Below, piece by piece: positions 1 to 5,523 of a stretch of 5,523 bases of DNA. The translations under genes were made by a program, and so were the position numbers. The notes below the pieces were generated by a model that was not told the origin of the DNA, did no database searches, and saw only the letters and a list, made by a program, of their open reading frames with translations. Origin of the DNA: an uncultured Moheibacter sp. GTDB taxonomy: Bacteria; Bacteroidota; Bacteroidia; Flavobacteriales; Weeksellaceae. The first letter of the stretch is position 1. The number at the start of each line of letters is the position of its first letter. The DNA is taken from NCBI GenBank assembly GCA_937875605.1, contig CALLXZ010000355.1, positions 1-5,523 on the forward strand. The letters run 5' to 3'.

Positions 1-329
1 GGTAAATTATTGGAAGCCTCTAAAACAAATGTAAATGGTCCTGGCAAAGCCCTTCTCAACAATTTGAAATTGGAATTTGAAATCGGTTTTGTGTATTGTG
101 ATAGATGACTCAAATCGTTACAGACAAAGGAAAACTGCGACTTATCGAGTTTTACTCCTTTTATTTTTGCCAGCTTTTCCATTGCTTTCATATTCGTGAT
201 ATCGCAACCTAAACCATAAACTGTATCGGAAGGATAAATAATCAGCCCGCCATTTTTCAAAACATCAACGATTTGATTGATTGCTCTTTCATGTGGATTT
301 TCCGGATGTACTTTGATAAGTTTTGTCAT
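1..329 (-). CDS. Sua5/YciO/YrdC-family threonylcarbamoyl-AMP synthase-like protein (partial, 3' end missing)
   Basis: The reading frame opens at an ATG at 329-327 and runs without a stop off the left edge, giving the N-terminal 109 residues of a family usually about 200 residues long. Enzymes of this family make threonylcarbamoyl-AMP from threonine, bicarbonate and ATP for the t6A37 modification of tRNAs in the cytoplasm. Visible signatures are the nucleotide-binding strand GGLIIYPSDTVYGLGCD (about residues 27-43) and LPGPFTFVLEAS (about 95-106). The opening VHPENPHERAINQ and the segment FSFVCNDLSHLSQY resemble E. coli YciO, as I remember that sequence, more than the TsaC/YrdC branch. The usual KxRP motif reads KIKGVKLDK here. 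Family membership is firm; whether this copy is the housekeeping t6A enzyme or a YciO-type paralogue is open. The gene is divergent from the porin gene and probably unrelated to it. A -33/-7 promoter lies just upstream. Confidence 0.88.
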   Translation of the reverse strand, partial: MTKLIKVHPENPHERAINQIVDVLKNGGLIIYPSDTVYGLGCDITNMKAMEKLAKIKGVKLDKSQFSFVCNDLSHLSQYTKPISNSNFKLLRRALPGPFTFVLEASNNL

Positions 330-347
330 GATTCAGATGTTTTAGTT

Positions 348-379
348 CAAAACTACGGAAAAATTACAATGGATTCAAA
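348..379 (-). promoter_or_regulatory. Bacteroidota-type promoter for the Sua5/YciO-like gene
   Basis: Read on the minus strand, TAGTTTTG (plus positions 355-348) matches the Bacteroidota -7 consensus TAnnTTTG at every defined position. A TTTG lies 20 bases upstream (379-376) and fits the -33 element. Transcription would start near 344 and give a leader of about 15 bases before the ATG at 329. The inverted repeat at 392-420 lies just upstream of the -33 element and does not overlap it, so this gene may be outside its control. Confidence 0.55.
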
Positions 380-391
380 TTCTTACTTTAA

Positions 392-420
392 ATATTATAT
401 AGATCGGTTCTAAATAATAT
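392..420. promoter_or_regulatory. Operator-like inverted repeat, site 1
   Basis: Two 12-base arms (392-403 and 409-420) pair at 11 of 12 positions around the 5-base centre TCGGT; the only mismatch is 399 against 413. The core can be written TTATATAGA-N5-TCTAAATAA. No T-run follows and it lies in the divergent intergenic region, so it fits a site for a dimeric DNA-binding protein better than a terminator. From memory, TTTAGA/TCTAAA-type dyads occur upstream of iron-acquisition genes in Flavobacteriia, and a Fur- or DtxR-type regulator would fit the imelysin-like gene downstream. That assignment is inference. A second copy with the same right half lies at 468-490. Confidence 0.6.
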
Positions 421-437
421 GACATAATTCATGTTTT

Positions 438-463
438 TTGAATTAATAAAAATTTAACATTTG
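438..463 (+). promoter_or_regulatory. Possible promoter of the porin-imelysin-DHOR cluster
   Basis: AACATTTG at 456-463 differs from the -7 consensus TAnnTTTG by one base. A TTG at 438-440 (inside a T-run) could be the -33 element, but the gap of 15 bases is shorter than the usual 17-23. If it is used, transcription starts near 468, at the left edge of the second inverted repeat. I see no better candidate between 330 and 490, so the promoter may be weak or activator-dependent. Confidence 0.3.
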
Positions 464-467
464 CATA

Positions 468-490
468 TTATTTTTATTTAATCTAAATAA
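468..490. promoter_or_regulatory. Operator-like inverted repeat, site 2, abutting the porin start codon
   Basis: The right half TCTAAATAA (482-490) is identical to the right half of site 1 (409-417) and ends on the base before the ATG at 491. The left half TTATTTTTA (468-476) pairs with it at 9 of 11 positions around a centre at 479. Half-site spacing is the same as in site 1, and the two centres (406 and 479) are 73 bases apart, close to seven helical turns. Occupancy would cover the predicted transcription start and the leader. The region is very AT-rich, so a chance palindrome is more likely here than for site 1; the shared 9-mer at the same offset is the main support. Confidence 0.42.
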
Positions 491-1843
491 ATGAAAACTC
501 AATTAAGTGCAATTGTATTTTTGTATATGAGTTTTGTCTCTGCCCAAATTATAAATTTAGACAGTCTCAAAACCGTAATCAAAAATGAATTACGAGAAGA
601 ATTAAAGGTTGAAAATTCAAACCAGGATTTAAGTCCGGAACAGAAAAACAGACTTCTCAAATGGTCTAACTTCTCCGTAAAAGGATATGGTGTAGTAAAT
701 TATTATAATTACGGTCGTTTTGATACCGATCCCGGAATCCGAGATAAAATGGATGCCGAGCGTTTGAACGTATATGTAGATTATCATTTTACCGAAAAAC
801 TTTCTTTACATACTGAAATAGAATTTGAGCACGGAGGCTCAGGTTCCACCATGGAATTGGATGTTCAGGAAGAGTTTGGCGAATTTGAACAAGAAATTGA
901 AGCAGGTGGAGAAGTAAAATTGGAACAACTTCACATAGATTATCAGTTTCGTCCTTATTTAGGATTTAAAATGGGGCGTTTAAAATTGAATTTCAATGTT
1001 TCACAAAGACTGGATGACCCTGACGAATATTTTACGACTCATCGTTCCGAAATGGAGGATGTGATACTTCCTTTGGGGTGGTATGAAAACGGTTTGATGG
1101 TATACGGAACTTTTTGGAAAAATCGTTTGAGTTATCAGGCAGCTCTCGTAAACGGATTGGAATCTACCGGATTTAGTTCAGCAAATTGGATTAAAAATGG
1201 ATATCAGAATAAATTTGAAATGGTTAATGCTGAGAACCTGGCTTATTTCGCCAATCTGAATTTTCATTTTGGAAAGCATAAATATACTCATTTTGGGGTT
1301 TCTTATTATTATGGAAATACTGCCGGAAACCGTCCCAAACCTGATATGGAAGTAGATGCTCATGTAAAAATATTCGGAGCGCATCTGGCTTATTTTGAAT
1401 ATCCGTTCCGATTTGTTTCACAATTCATTTACGGGGATTTACAAAATTCAGAATTGATTACCCAACGAAACCGAAATCTTCCTGCCACACTTGGAATTAA
1501 AAAAACACCGGTTGGTAAAAATGCTTTGGGTTTTTCTGCCGAATTGGGTTATGACATTTTGAATTTAATTAACAAAGAAGCAAAAATGAAAGTTTACCCA
1601 TTTGCACGTTACGACTATTATGACACGATGAATGAAACTGCCGGAAATATAACACCCAATAAACGATGGGAGCGAAGTGTCATAACAGGCGGTGTGAATT
1701 GGTTTGTTTTCCCTGAAATAATATTGAAAGCACAGTATTCGTCTCGGACACTGGGTTCTGATAACGTGGATATCGCAACCGGAAATATTGATGGAAAACA
1801 AAAAGAAAATATTTTTTCAGCCGGAATCGGTTTTACATTTTAA
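491..1843 (+). CDS. OprO/P-like outer-membrane porin
   Basis: This 450-residue protein opens with a Sec signal peptide (about residues 1-18, cleavage likely after VSA, before Q19). A charged helical stretch follows (about 22-58) that could form a short coiled coil like the N-terminal helices of OprP-type porins. The rest alternates amphipathic strands rich in Tyr, Phe and Trp with short turns, as in a beta-barrel, and ends in the strand FSAGIGFTF with a C-terminal Phe, a usual outer-membrane assembly signal. GFKMGRLKLNFN (about 158-169) resembles the GR...P strand of phosphate-selective porin O/P proteins. Residues 122-141 hold nine acidic and no basic residues, probably in a loop or constriction. 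As the first gene of the cluster it may admit the metal or chelate handled by the next two lipoproteins; the substrate is unknown. The ATG is chosen because it gives an intact signal peptide. Confidence 0.78.
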   Translation: MKTQLSAIVFLYMSFVSAQIINLDSLKTVIKNELREELKVENSNQDLSPEQKNRLLKWSNFSVKGYGVVNYYNYGRFDTDPGIRDKMDAERLNVYVDYHFTEKLSLHTEIEFEHGGSGSTMELDVQEEFGEFEQEIEAGGEVKLEQLHIDYQFRPYLGFKMGRLKLNFNVSQRLDDPDEYFTTHRSEMEDVILPLGWYENGLMVYGTFWKNRLSYQAALVNGLESTGFSSANWIKNGYQNKFEMVNAENLAYFANLNFHFGKHKYTHFGVSYYYGNTAGNRPKPDMEVDAHVKIFGAHLAYFEYPFRFVSQFIYGDLQNSELITQRNRNLPATLGIKKTPVGKNALGFSAELGYDILNLINKEAKMKVYPFARYDYYDTMNETAGNITPNKRWERSVITGGVNWFVFPEIILKAQYSSRTLGSDNVDIATGNIDGKQKENIFSAGIGFTF

Positions 1844-1870
1844 AACATAAACATACATACTATAAAAATT

Positions 1871-2950
1871 ATGAAAAACACATTCAATTTTAAAATGACC
1901 GGAATTTCACTTGCATTGGTAAGCGTTTTCTTGGTGTCTTGTTCAGATGATGATGTTATAATCGCACCAGCTGCGGATTATTCTTCCCATCTGACGAATG
2001 TTGCAAACAATGTAGTTGTAAGCAATTATCAGGTATTAAAAACAAAAGGAGAAGCTATGGCTTCAACAGCGTCTTCTGTTCAAATTGGAAATCAAGATGC
2101 TTTGGTTGCGGCAAGAAATGCTTGGGTTCAGATGCGTATCTATTGGGAAAACTCAGAATCAACACTTTATGGACCGGCAGGTGATGAAGGATTAGGAGTA
2201 GATGGAAACATTGATTCATGGCCTATTGATCTTCAGTTTGTTACTGCCGTTCTAAACAGTAGTTCTCCCATCACAACAACCTTTATTTCAGAGCAGGATG
2301 CCAATGCAAAAGGATTTCATGCTTTGGAGTATTTACTTTGGGGAATTGATGGACAAAAAACAGCCGCTCAATTAACGGCTCGTGAAATTGATTATATCAA
2401 GGCGACCGCCAATTATTTGAGCCAGCAAACTACAGATTTATATAATGCTTGGAGTTCTTCGGGTTCAAATTTCGCAGCTAATTTAACCAATGCTCAAAAT
2501 GGAATTTATGGTTCTCAAAAAGCAGCTTTGTTACAAGTTGTAGATGGAATGGCAGTAATTGCTGATGAAGTAGGAAATGGAAAAATGAACGACCCGATGT
2601 ATGCAAACAATGGTTCTTTTTCTTTAGAAGATGAGGAATCCCGATTTAGTAATAATTCAAAAGCCGATTTTGCAGATAATATTCGTGGAATCAAATATGT
2701 GTATTTAGGTGATTATAATGGTTCAAACGGCTTGGGAATCTCGGAGATAGTGGCCGCTGATAATTCTACCTTGGATACTCAGATTAAATCTAAAATTGAT
2801 GCAGCTATTTTAGCAATTGAAAACATTCCGGGGACTTTTACAGATGCGATTCAAAATAACCGCCCGGCTGTAGAAGAAGCAATTCAAAAAGTGATTGAAC
2901 TTTATGATGCTTTGAATCAACAGCTTAAACCCTACATCAATAGTTTATAA
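1871..2950 (+). CDS. Imelysin-like (peptidase family M75) lipoprotein
   Basis: This 359-residue protein starts with a lipoprotein signal (lipobox LVSC, lipidated Cys24). SDDD follows the Cys and resembles the surface-export signal of Bacteroidota lipoproteins. The M75 signature GxHxxE appears as GFHALEYLLWG (about 148-158, His150 and Glu153). The conserved N-terminal part W85-xxx-R89-xx-W92-E93 and WPID (117-120) are present, as is the C-terminal FADNIRGIKYVYLG (about 267-280). Length and order fit the imelysin-like family, a two-bundle helical fold. Despite the peptidase name, members such as IrpA and the M75 domain of EfeO are linked to iron, and peptidase activity is doubtful for most. It lies 27 bases after the porin gene and is probably cotranscribed with it. 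I infer a periplasmic or surface metal-binding component. Family assignment is strong; the ligand is not known. Confidence 0.92.
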   Translation: MKNTFNFKMTGISLALVSVFLVSCSDDDVIIAPAADYSSHLTNVANNVVVSNYQVLKTKGEAMASTASSVQIGNQDALVAARNAWVQMRIYWENSESTLYGPAGDEGLGVDGNIDSWPIDLQFVTAVLNSSSPITTTFISEQDANAKGFHALEYLLWGIDGQKTAAQLTAREIDYIKATANYLSQQTTDLYNAWSSSGSNFAANLTNAQNGIYGSQKAALLQVVDGMAVIADEVGNGKMNDPMYANNGSFSLEDEESRFSNNSKADFADNIRGIKYVYLGDYNGSNGLGISEIVAADNSTLDTQIKSKIDAAILAIENIPGTFTDAIQNNRPAVEEAIQKVIELYDALNQQLKPYINSL

Positions 2951-2975
2951 TAAATTTTGTAATAAAGATTAAATA

Positions 2976-3007
2976 ACCATTGGCGTATTTCGTCAATGGT
3001 GTTTTTT
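2976..3007 (+). terminator. Terminator-like hairpin between the imelysin-like and DHOR genes (possible attenuator)
   Basis: ACCATTGGCG (2976-2985) pairs with CGTCAATGGT (2991-3000) over 10 base pairs, one of them G-U, with the 5-base loop TATTT. GTTTTTTATT follows. This is a textbook intrinsic terminator shape, yet the T-run ends five bases before the ATG of the next gene at 3013. I see no convincing promoter between hairpin and start codon. It may therefore lower expression of the two downstream genes relative to the first two, or protect the 3' end of the upstream message. Confidence 0.65.
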
Positions 3008-3012
3008 ATTAA

Positions 3013-4371
3013 ATGAAAAGATTTTTAATTTATCTGTCTATGGGTTGTTTAATTGTATATTCTTGTCAAAATAATGATGAGGATCCTGGAACTCCTATCG
3101 ATATGGAAAGGGAATATGCAGGTGGGGAAACGACTATCTTTACCATGTCAAATATTGCTTACAGTTCACCTGCATCTAATTTGACGGGATATGATTTGGA
3201 ATTGCATTTATTGGGAGACACCGATTTTGAACAGATTTTTGTAACCGCTCCTGCCAATCTTAATTCCGGTTTAGGTCCTGTTTATAATAATTCTTCTTGC
3301 GTGAAATGCCATCCGTCGGACGGAAGAGGGAGATTTCCTTCCAATGTGAACGGATTTAGCAGTTTACTTGTGAGAATCAGCATTCCGGGCATGGATGAAC
3401 ATCAAGGACCTTTGGCGGTTCCCGGATTTGGAATTCAGGCGCAGAATCATTCTATTTTCGGATTTCAACCCGAAGTAAATTATAATGTTAATTGGACGGA
3501 ACATACAGAAACCTTGGCAGACGGAACAATTGTTTATCTTCGAAAACCTCAAATCTATTTTACGAATGCTTATCAGTCCTTACCTTCTGATTTAATGATT
3601 TCGCCGAGAATTGCTCCGCCGGTTTTCGGGTTGGGATTGTTGGAATTTATTTCAGAGTCTGATATTCTTTTGTTTGCAGACGAATTTGATAGCAACGAAG
3701 ACGGAATCAGTGGGAAGCCTAATTATGTTTGGAATCCGATTACACAAATGCATGAATTAGGACGATTTGGTTGGAAAGCCAATACTTCAACCATCGAAAT
3801 GCAGGTTTTATCTGCTTATCATGAAGATATGGGCGTAACCAATTTTGTGTTTTCCCAAGATGAATATCCCGATGGTTTGGAAGACGACCCTGAATTATCT
3901 GAAACTATCATTGCTCAAAATGTTTTTTACAATCGCACATTGGCTGTGCCTGCTGCGAGAGACGTAGATAACCCACAGGTGAATCGAGGTTATCAATTGT
4001 TTCAACAACTGAATTGTACGGCTTGTCATGTACCTCGTCAAAAAACAGGTGTTACACCTATTTTGGCATTGTCCAACCAAACTTTCTATCCATTCACTGA
4101 TTTGCTTTTGCACGATATGGGTGAAGGACTTGCTGATAACCGTCCCGATTTCAGAGCAAACGGAAGAGAATGGAAAACGCGTCCGCTTTGGGGTATTGGG
4201 TTACAACAAATTGTCAACGGTCATACCGAATTTTTACATGATGGAAGAGCCAGAAATATTACCGAAGCTATTATGTGGCACGGTGGTGAAGCTCAGCAAT
4301 CAAAAGAAAAATTTAAAAACCTATCAACCAATGATCGAAATGATCTTTTAAAATTTTTGAATTCATTATAA
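3013..4371 (+). CDS. Di-haem cytochrome c lipoprotein, DHOR (DUF1111) family putative peroxidase
   Basis: This 452-residue protein has a lipoprotein signal (VYSC, lipidated Cys18) followed by QNNDED, again acidic as in surface-exported lipoproteins. It carries two c-type haem motifs, CVKCH (96-100) and CTACH (335-339), so it needs cytochrome c maturation outside the cytoplasm. Other family marks are GLGPVYNNSSC before the first haem, the Asp-rich DSNEDGISGKPN (226-237) that looks like a calcium site, LLLHDMGEGLADNRPD (364-379) with Met369 a possible haem ligand, and FLHDGRARNITEAIMWHGGEA (407-427). These fit the di-haem oxidoreductase family related to MauG and bacterial di-haem peroxidases; no activity is proven for most members. 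Genes of this family are often found next to imelysin-like genes, as here. It lies 62 bases after that gene with a hairpin in the gap, and 15 bases before the DoxX-like gene. I infer redox chemistry on the metal or chelate handled by its neighbours. Confidence 0.9.
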   Translation: MKRFLIYLSMGCLIVYSCQNNDEDPGTPIDMEREYAGGETTIFTMSNIAYSSPASNLTGYDLELHLLGDTDFEQIFVTAPANLNSGLGPVYNNSSCVKCHPSDGRGRFPSNVNGFSSLLVRISIPGMDEHQGPLAVPGFGIQAQNHSIFGFQPEVNYNVNWTEHTETLADGTIVYLRKPQIYFTNAYQSLPSDLMISPRIAPPVFGLGLLEFISESDILLFADEFDSNEDGISGKPNYVWNPITQMHELGRFGWKANTSTIEMQVLSAYHEDMGVTNFVFSQDEYPDGLEDDPELSETIIAQNVFYNRTLAVPAARDVDNPQVNRGYQLFQQLNCTACHVPRQKTGVTPILALSNQTFYPFTDLLLHDMGEGLADNRPDFRANGREWKTRPLWGIGLQQIVNGHTEFLHDGRARNITEAIMWHGGEAQQSKEKFKNLSTNDRNDLLKFLNSL

Positions 4372-4386
4372 CTTAATATTAATAAA

Positions 4387-4797
4387 ATGAAAAAAACTGC
4401 AACTTATTTAATTTTAGCACTTAGCGTAGCTTTGGGGGTGTATTTTATTTACAAAGGTTTTAACCGAAACCTGATTCCGCCTTGTCGTATTTATGATGAA
4501 ACCAGCACTTTGCCACTTCATTATCGTAATCTGATGGATGCTTTATGTCAGTCCGGATTTATGAAAGTTATCGGTGGATTAGAAGTGTTGAGTGGATTGT
4601 TATTGATTTTCCCGAGAACAAGATTAATGGGAAGCATCGTATTGATGCCGGTCATCATTACGATATTTTTATTTCATGCGATGATTGATAATCGTCCACA
4701 TGAATTAGTAGAAACAGGTATTCCTTTGTTAATCAATATCGTAATATTCGGTTATTACTATCCGAAATGGAAAGATTTGCTTTGGATAAAAAATTAA
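4387..4797 (+). CDS. Small four-helix membrane protein, DoxX/MauE-like
   Basis: This 136-residue protein has four predicted membrane helices (about 4-22, 60-76, 80-98 and 108-126), the arrangement of the DoxX/MauE-like superfamily. Supporting segments are MKVIGGLEVLSGLLLIFP at the start of the second helix and the His-containing turn FHAMIDNRPHELVETGIPLLIN between the third and fourth. The first loop (about 23-58), probably outside the cytoplasm, holds Cys33 and Cys54, which could form a disulfide. Relatives include quinone-linked DoxD/DoxX subunits and MauE, which is needed for making the disulfide-rich subunit of methylamine dehydrogenase. It starts 15 bases after the cytochrome gene, so the two are almost certainly cotranscribed. 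It could link the cytochrome to the quinone pool or to thiol redox, but that is inference. It is the last gene before a strong terminator. Confidence 0.72.
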   Translation: MKKTATYLILALSVALGVYFIYKGFNRNLIPPCRIYDETSTLPLHYRNLMDALCQSGFMKVIGGLEVLSGLLLIFPRTRLMGSIVLMPVIITIFLFHAMIDNRPHELVETGIPLLINIVIFGYYYPKWKDLLWIKN

Positions 4798-4808
4798 TTT
4801 CAATGATG

Positions 4809-4845
4809 AAAAGCACATTTTAACAGATGTGCTTTTTTATTTTTT
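4809..4845 (+). terminator. Intrinsic terminator at the end of the cluster, possibly bidirectional
   Basis: AAAAGCACAT (4809-4818) pairs perfectly with ATGTGCTTTT (4827-4836) around an 8-base loop, and TTTTTTATTTTTT follows on the plus strand (4833-4845). It lies 11 bases after the stop codon of the DoxX-like gene. Read on the minus strand, the same stem is followed by only TTTTC, so it is weaker there. It begins immediately after the stop codon of the converging M28 peptidase gene and probably serves both. Confidence 0.87.
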
Positions 4846-5523
4846 ATCGACAAAAGGACGATTTTCTGTATTAGCCAATTCCCAAGCAGTTGCAAAAATC
4901 AATTGAGTTCGTTTTGCTAATAAATCGTAATTGATTTTGTCCGGCGTATCCGTTGGTTGGTGATAATCAGCATGAACGCCATTGAAATAGAAAATAATAG
5001 GAATGTTGTTTTTGGCGAAATTATAATGATCTGAACGATAATAAAAACGATTAGGATCGTTTTCAGCGTTATAAGTATAGTCCAAATCCATTTGGATATA
5101 TTTCTGATTAACGGCTTCAGAAAGATTATGAAGCTCTGTACTTAGCTTATCCGAACCAATCAAATAAACATAATTTTCTTTCCCTAAATGAGCATCGTCC
5201 ACACGGCCAATCATATCCATATTCAGATTGGCAATCGTATTTTCAAGTGGAAAAACCGGTTGGACATCTGTGTAGTATTTTGACCCTAACAAACCAATTT
5301 CCTCTGCTGTCACATGAAGAAATAAAATGGAGCGTTTGGGTTTATAGCCATCTTTCTCTGCTTTTTTAAATGCTTTTGCAATTTCTAAAATCGCTACACT
5401 TCCCGATCCGTCATCGTCTGCTCCATTATAAATTTCACCGTTTTCCATTCCCACATGATCATAATGTGCGGTAATGACGATGATCTCATCTGGCTTTTCA
5501 CTTCCCTTTATAAAACCCAAAAC
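4837..5523 (-). CDS. M28-family zinc metallopeptidase (partial, N-terminus missing)
   Basis: The frame is open to the right edge and ends at TAA (4839-4837), giving the C-terminal 228 residues; no true start lies in the window, since the frame continues through the last base. Counting from the edge, the M28 signatures appear in order: AHYDHVG (19-25, His20 zinc ligand and Asp22), GADDDGSG (34-41, bridging Asp), TAEEIGLLGS (72-81, catalytic Glu and ligand Glu), NMDMIGR (101-107, ligand Asp103) and HADYHQPTDT (184-193, ligand His188). All expected catalytic residues are present, so the enzyme should be an active di-zinc aminopeptidase or related exopeptidase. Flavobacterial relatives are usually exported with an N-terminal signal, which would lie outside the window. 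The orientation is convergent with the metal cluster and there is no sign that it belongs to it. Confidence 0.93.
   Translation of the reverse strand, partial: VLGFIKGSEKPDEIIVITAHYDHVGMENGEIYNGADDDGSGSVAILEIAKAFKKAEKDGYKPKRSILFLHVTAEEIGLLGSKYYTDVQPVFPLENTIANLNMDMIGRVDDAHLGKENYVYLIGSDKLSTELHNLSEAVNQKYIQMDLDYTYNAENDPNRFYYRSDHYNFAKNNIPIIFYFNGVHADYHQPTDTPDKINYDLLAKRTQLIFATAWELANTENRPFVDKK

Noticed and set aside
61..86. A 13-base imperfect tandem repeat (AATTTGAAATTGG then AATTTGAAATCGG) within the Sua5/YciO-like gene
   Set aside because: There are only two copies, the unit is not a multiple of three, and the protein frame is intact through it. It is probably coincidence or a small old duplication with no function visible.
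1178..1801. Minus-strand open frames of 65-78 codons within the porin gene
   Set aside because: They are antisense to a clearly coding barrel protein, have no domain or signal, and are of a length expected by chance.
1871..2950. Reading the imelysin-like protein as an active insulin-cleaving peptidase
   Set aside because: The family name comes from a single Pseudomonas protein. The only metal motif visible is GxHxxE, shared with non-peptidase EfeO domains, so a metal-binding role is preferred.
2952..2959. AAATTTTG as a possible -7 box of a separate promoter for the DHOR gene
   Set aside because: It differs from TAnnTTTG by one base, but no TTG lies at a suitable distance upstream, and the terminator-like hairpin would lie directly in its leader.
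4028..4351. A 107-codon plus-strand open frame inside the DHOR gene
   Set aside because: It lies wholly within the cytochrome gene in another frame. That gene has two CxxCH motifs and family signatures on both sides, and the overlapping frame shows no recognisable domain.
5518..5520. TTG codon as the start of the M28 peptidase gene
   Set aside because: The frame stays open through the window edge, and the family has an N-terminal part before the first zinc motif that is missing here. The gene is simply cut by the window.

Overview
The window looks like chromosomal DNA of a Bacteroidota bacterium, most likely class Flavobacteriia (Flavobacteriaceae or Weeksellaceae). The DNA is AT-rich. Start codons are preceded by A/T-rich leaders without Shine-Dalgarno motifs. 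A TAnnTTTG-type -7 box is visible, lipoprotein signals are followed by acidic stretches, and all encoded families are common in this class. No RNA genes, insertion sequences, CRISPR arrays or phage genes are visible.

Layout. Positions 1-329 (minus) hold the first 109 codons of a Sua5/YciO/YrdC-family protein. Positions 330-490 are a divergent regulatory region of 161 bp. It contains a good minus-strand promoter and two inverted repeats of identical geometry, both ending in the 9-mer TCTAAATAA; the second abuts the next start codon. Positions 491-4797 (plus) hold four tightly spaced genes: an OprO/P-like outer-membrane porin, an imelysin-like (peptidase family M75) lipoprotein, a di-haem cytochrome c / DHOR-type putative peroxidase lipoprotein, and a small four-helix DoxX/MauE-like membrane protein. 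A terminator-like hairpin sits between the second and third genes, with its T-run reaching almost to the start codon of the cytochrome gene. A strong terminator at 4809-4845 closes the cluster. Positions 4837-5523 (minus) hold the C-terminal 228 residues of an M28 zinc metallopeptidase, converging on the same terminator.

How the genes may work together. Imelysin-like proteins carry the GxHxxE motif shared with the M75 domain of EfeO and are commonly linked to iron. Pairing one with a peroxidase-like haem protein recalls the EfeO/EfeB pair of the ferrous-iron uptake system, but here the redox partner is a di-haem c-type DHOR protein. A dedicated porin with an acidic segment, and a small membrane protein that might connect to the quinone pool or the cysteine redox system, complete the set. 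I infer an envelope metal-handling module, probably for iron and probably regulated through the paired operators. Substrate, regulator and physiological role cannot be established from sequence alone.
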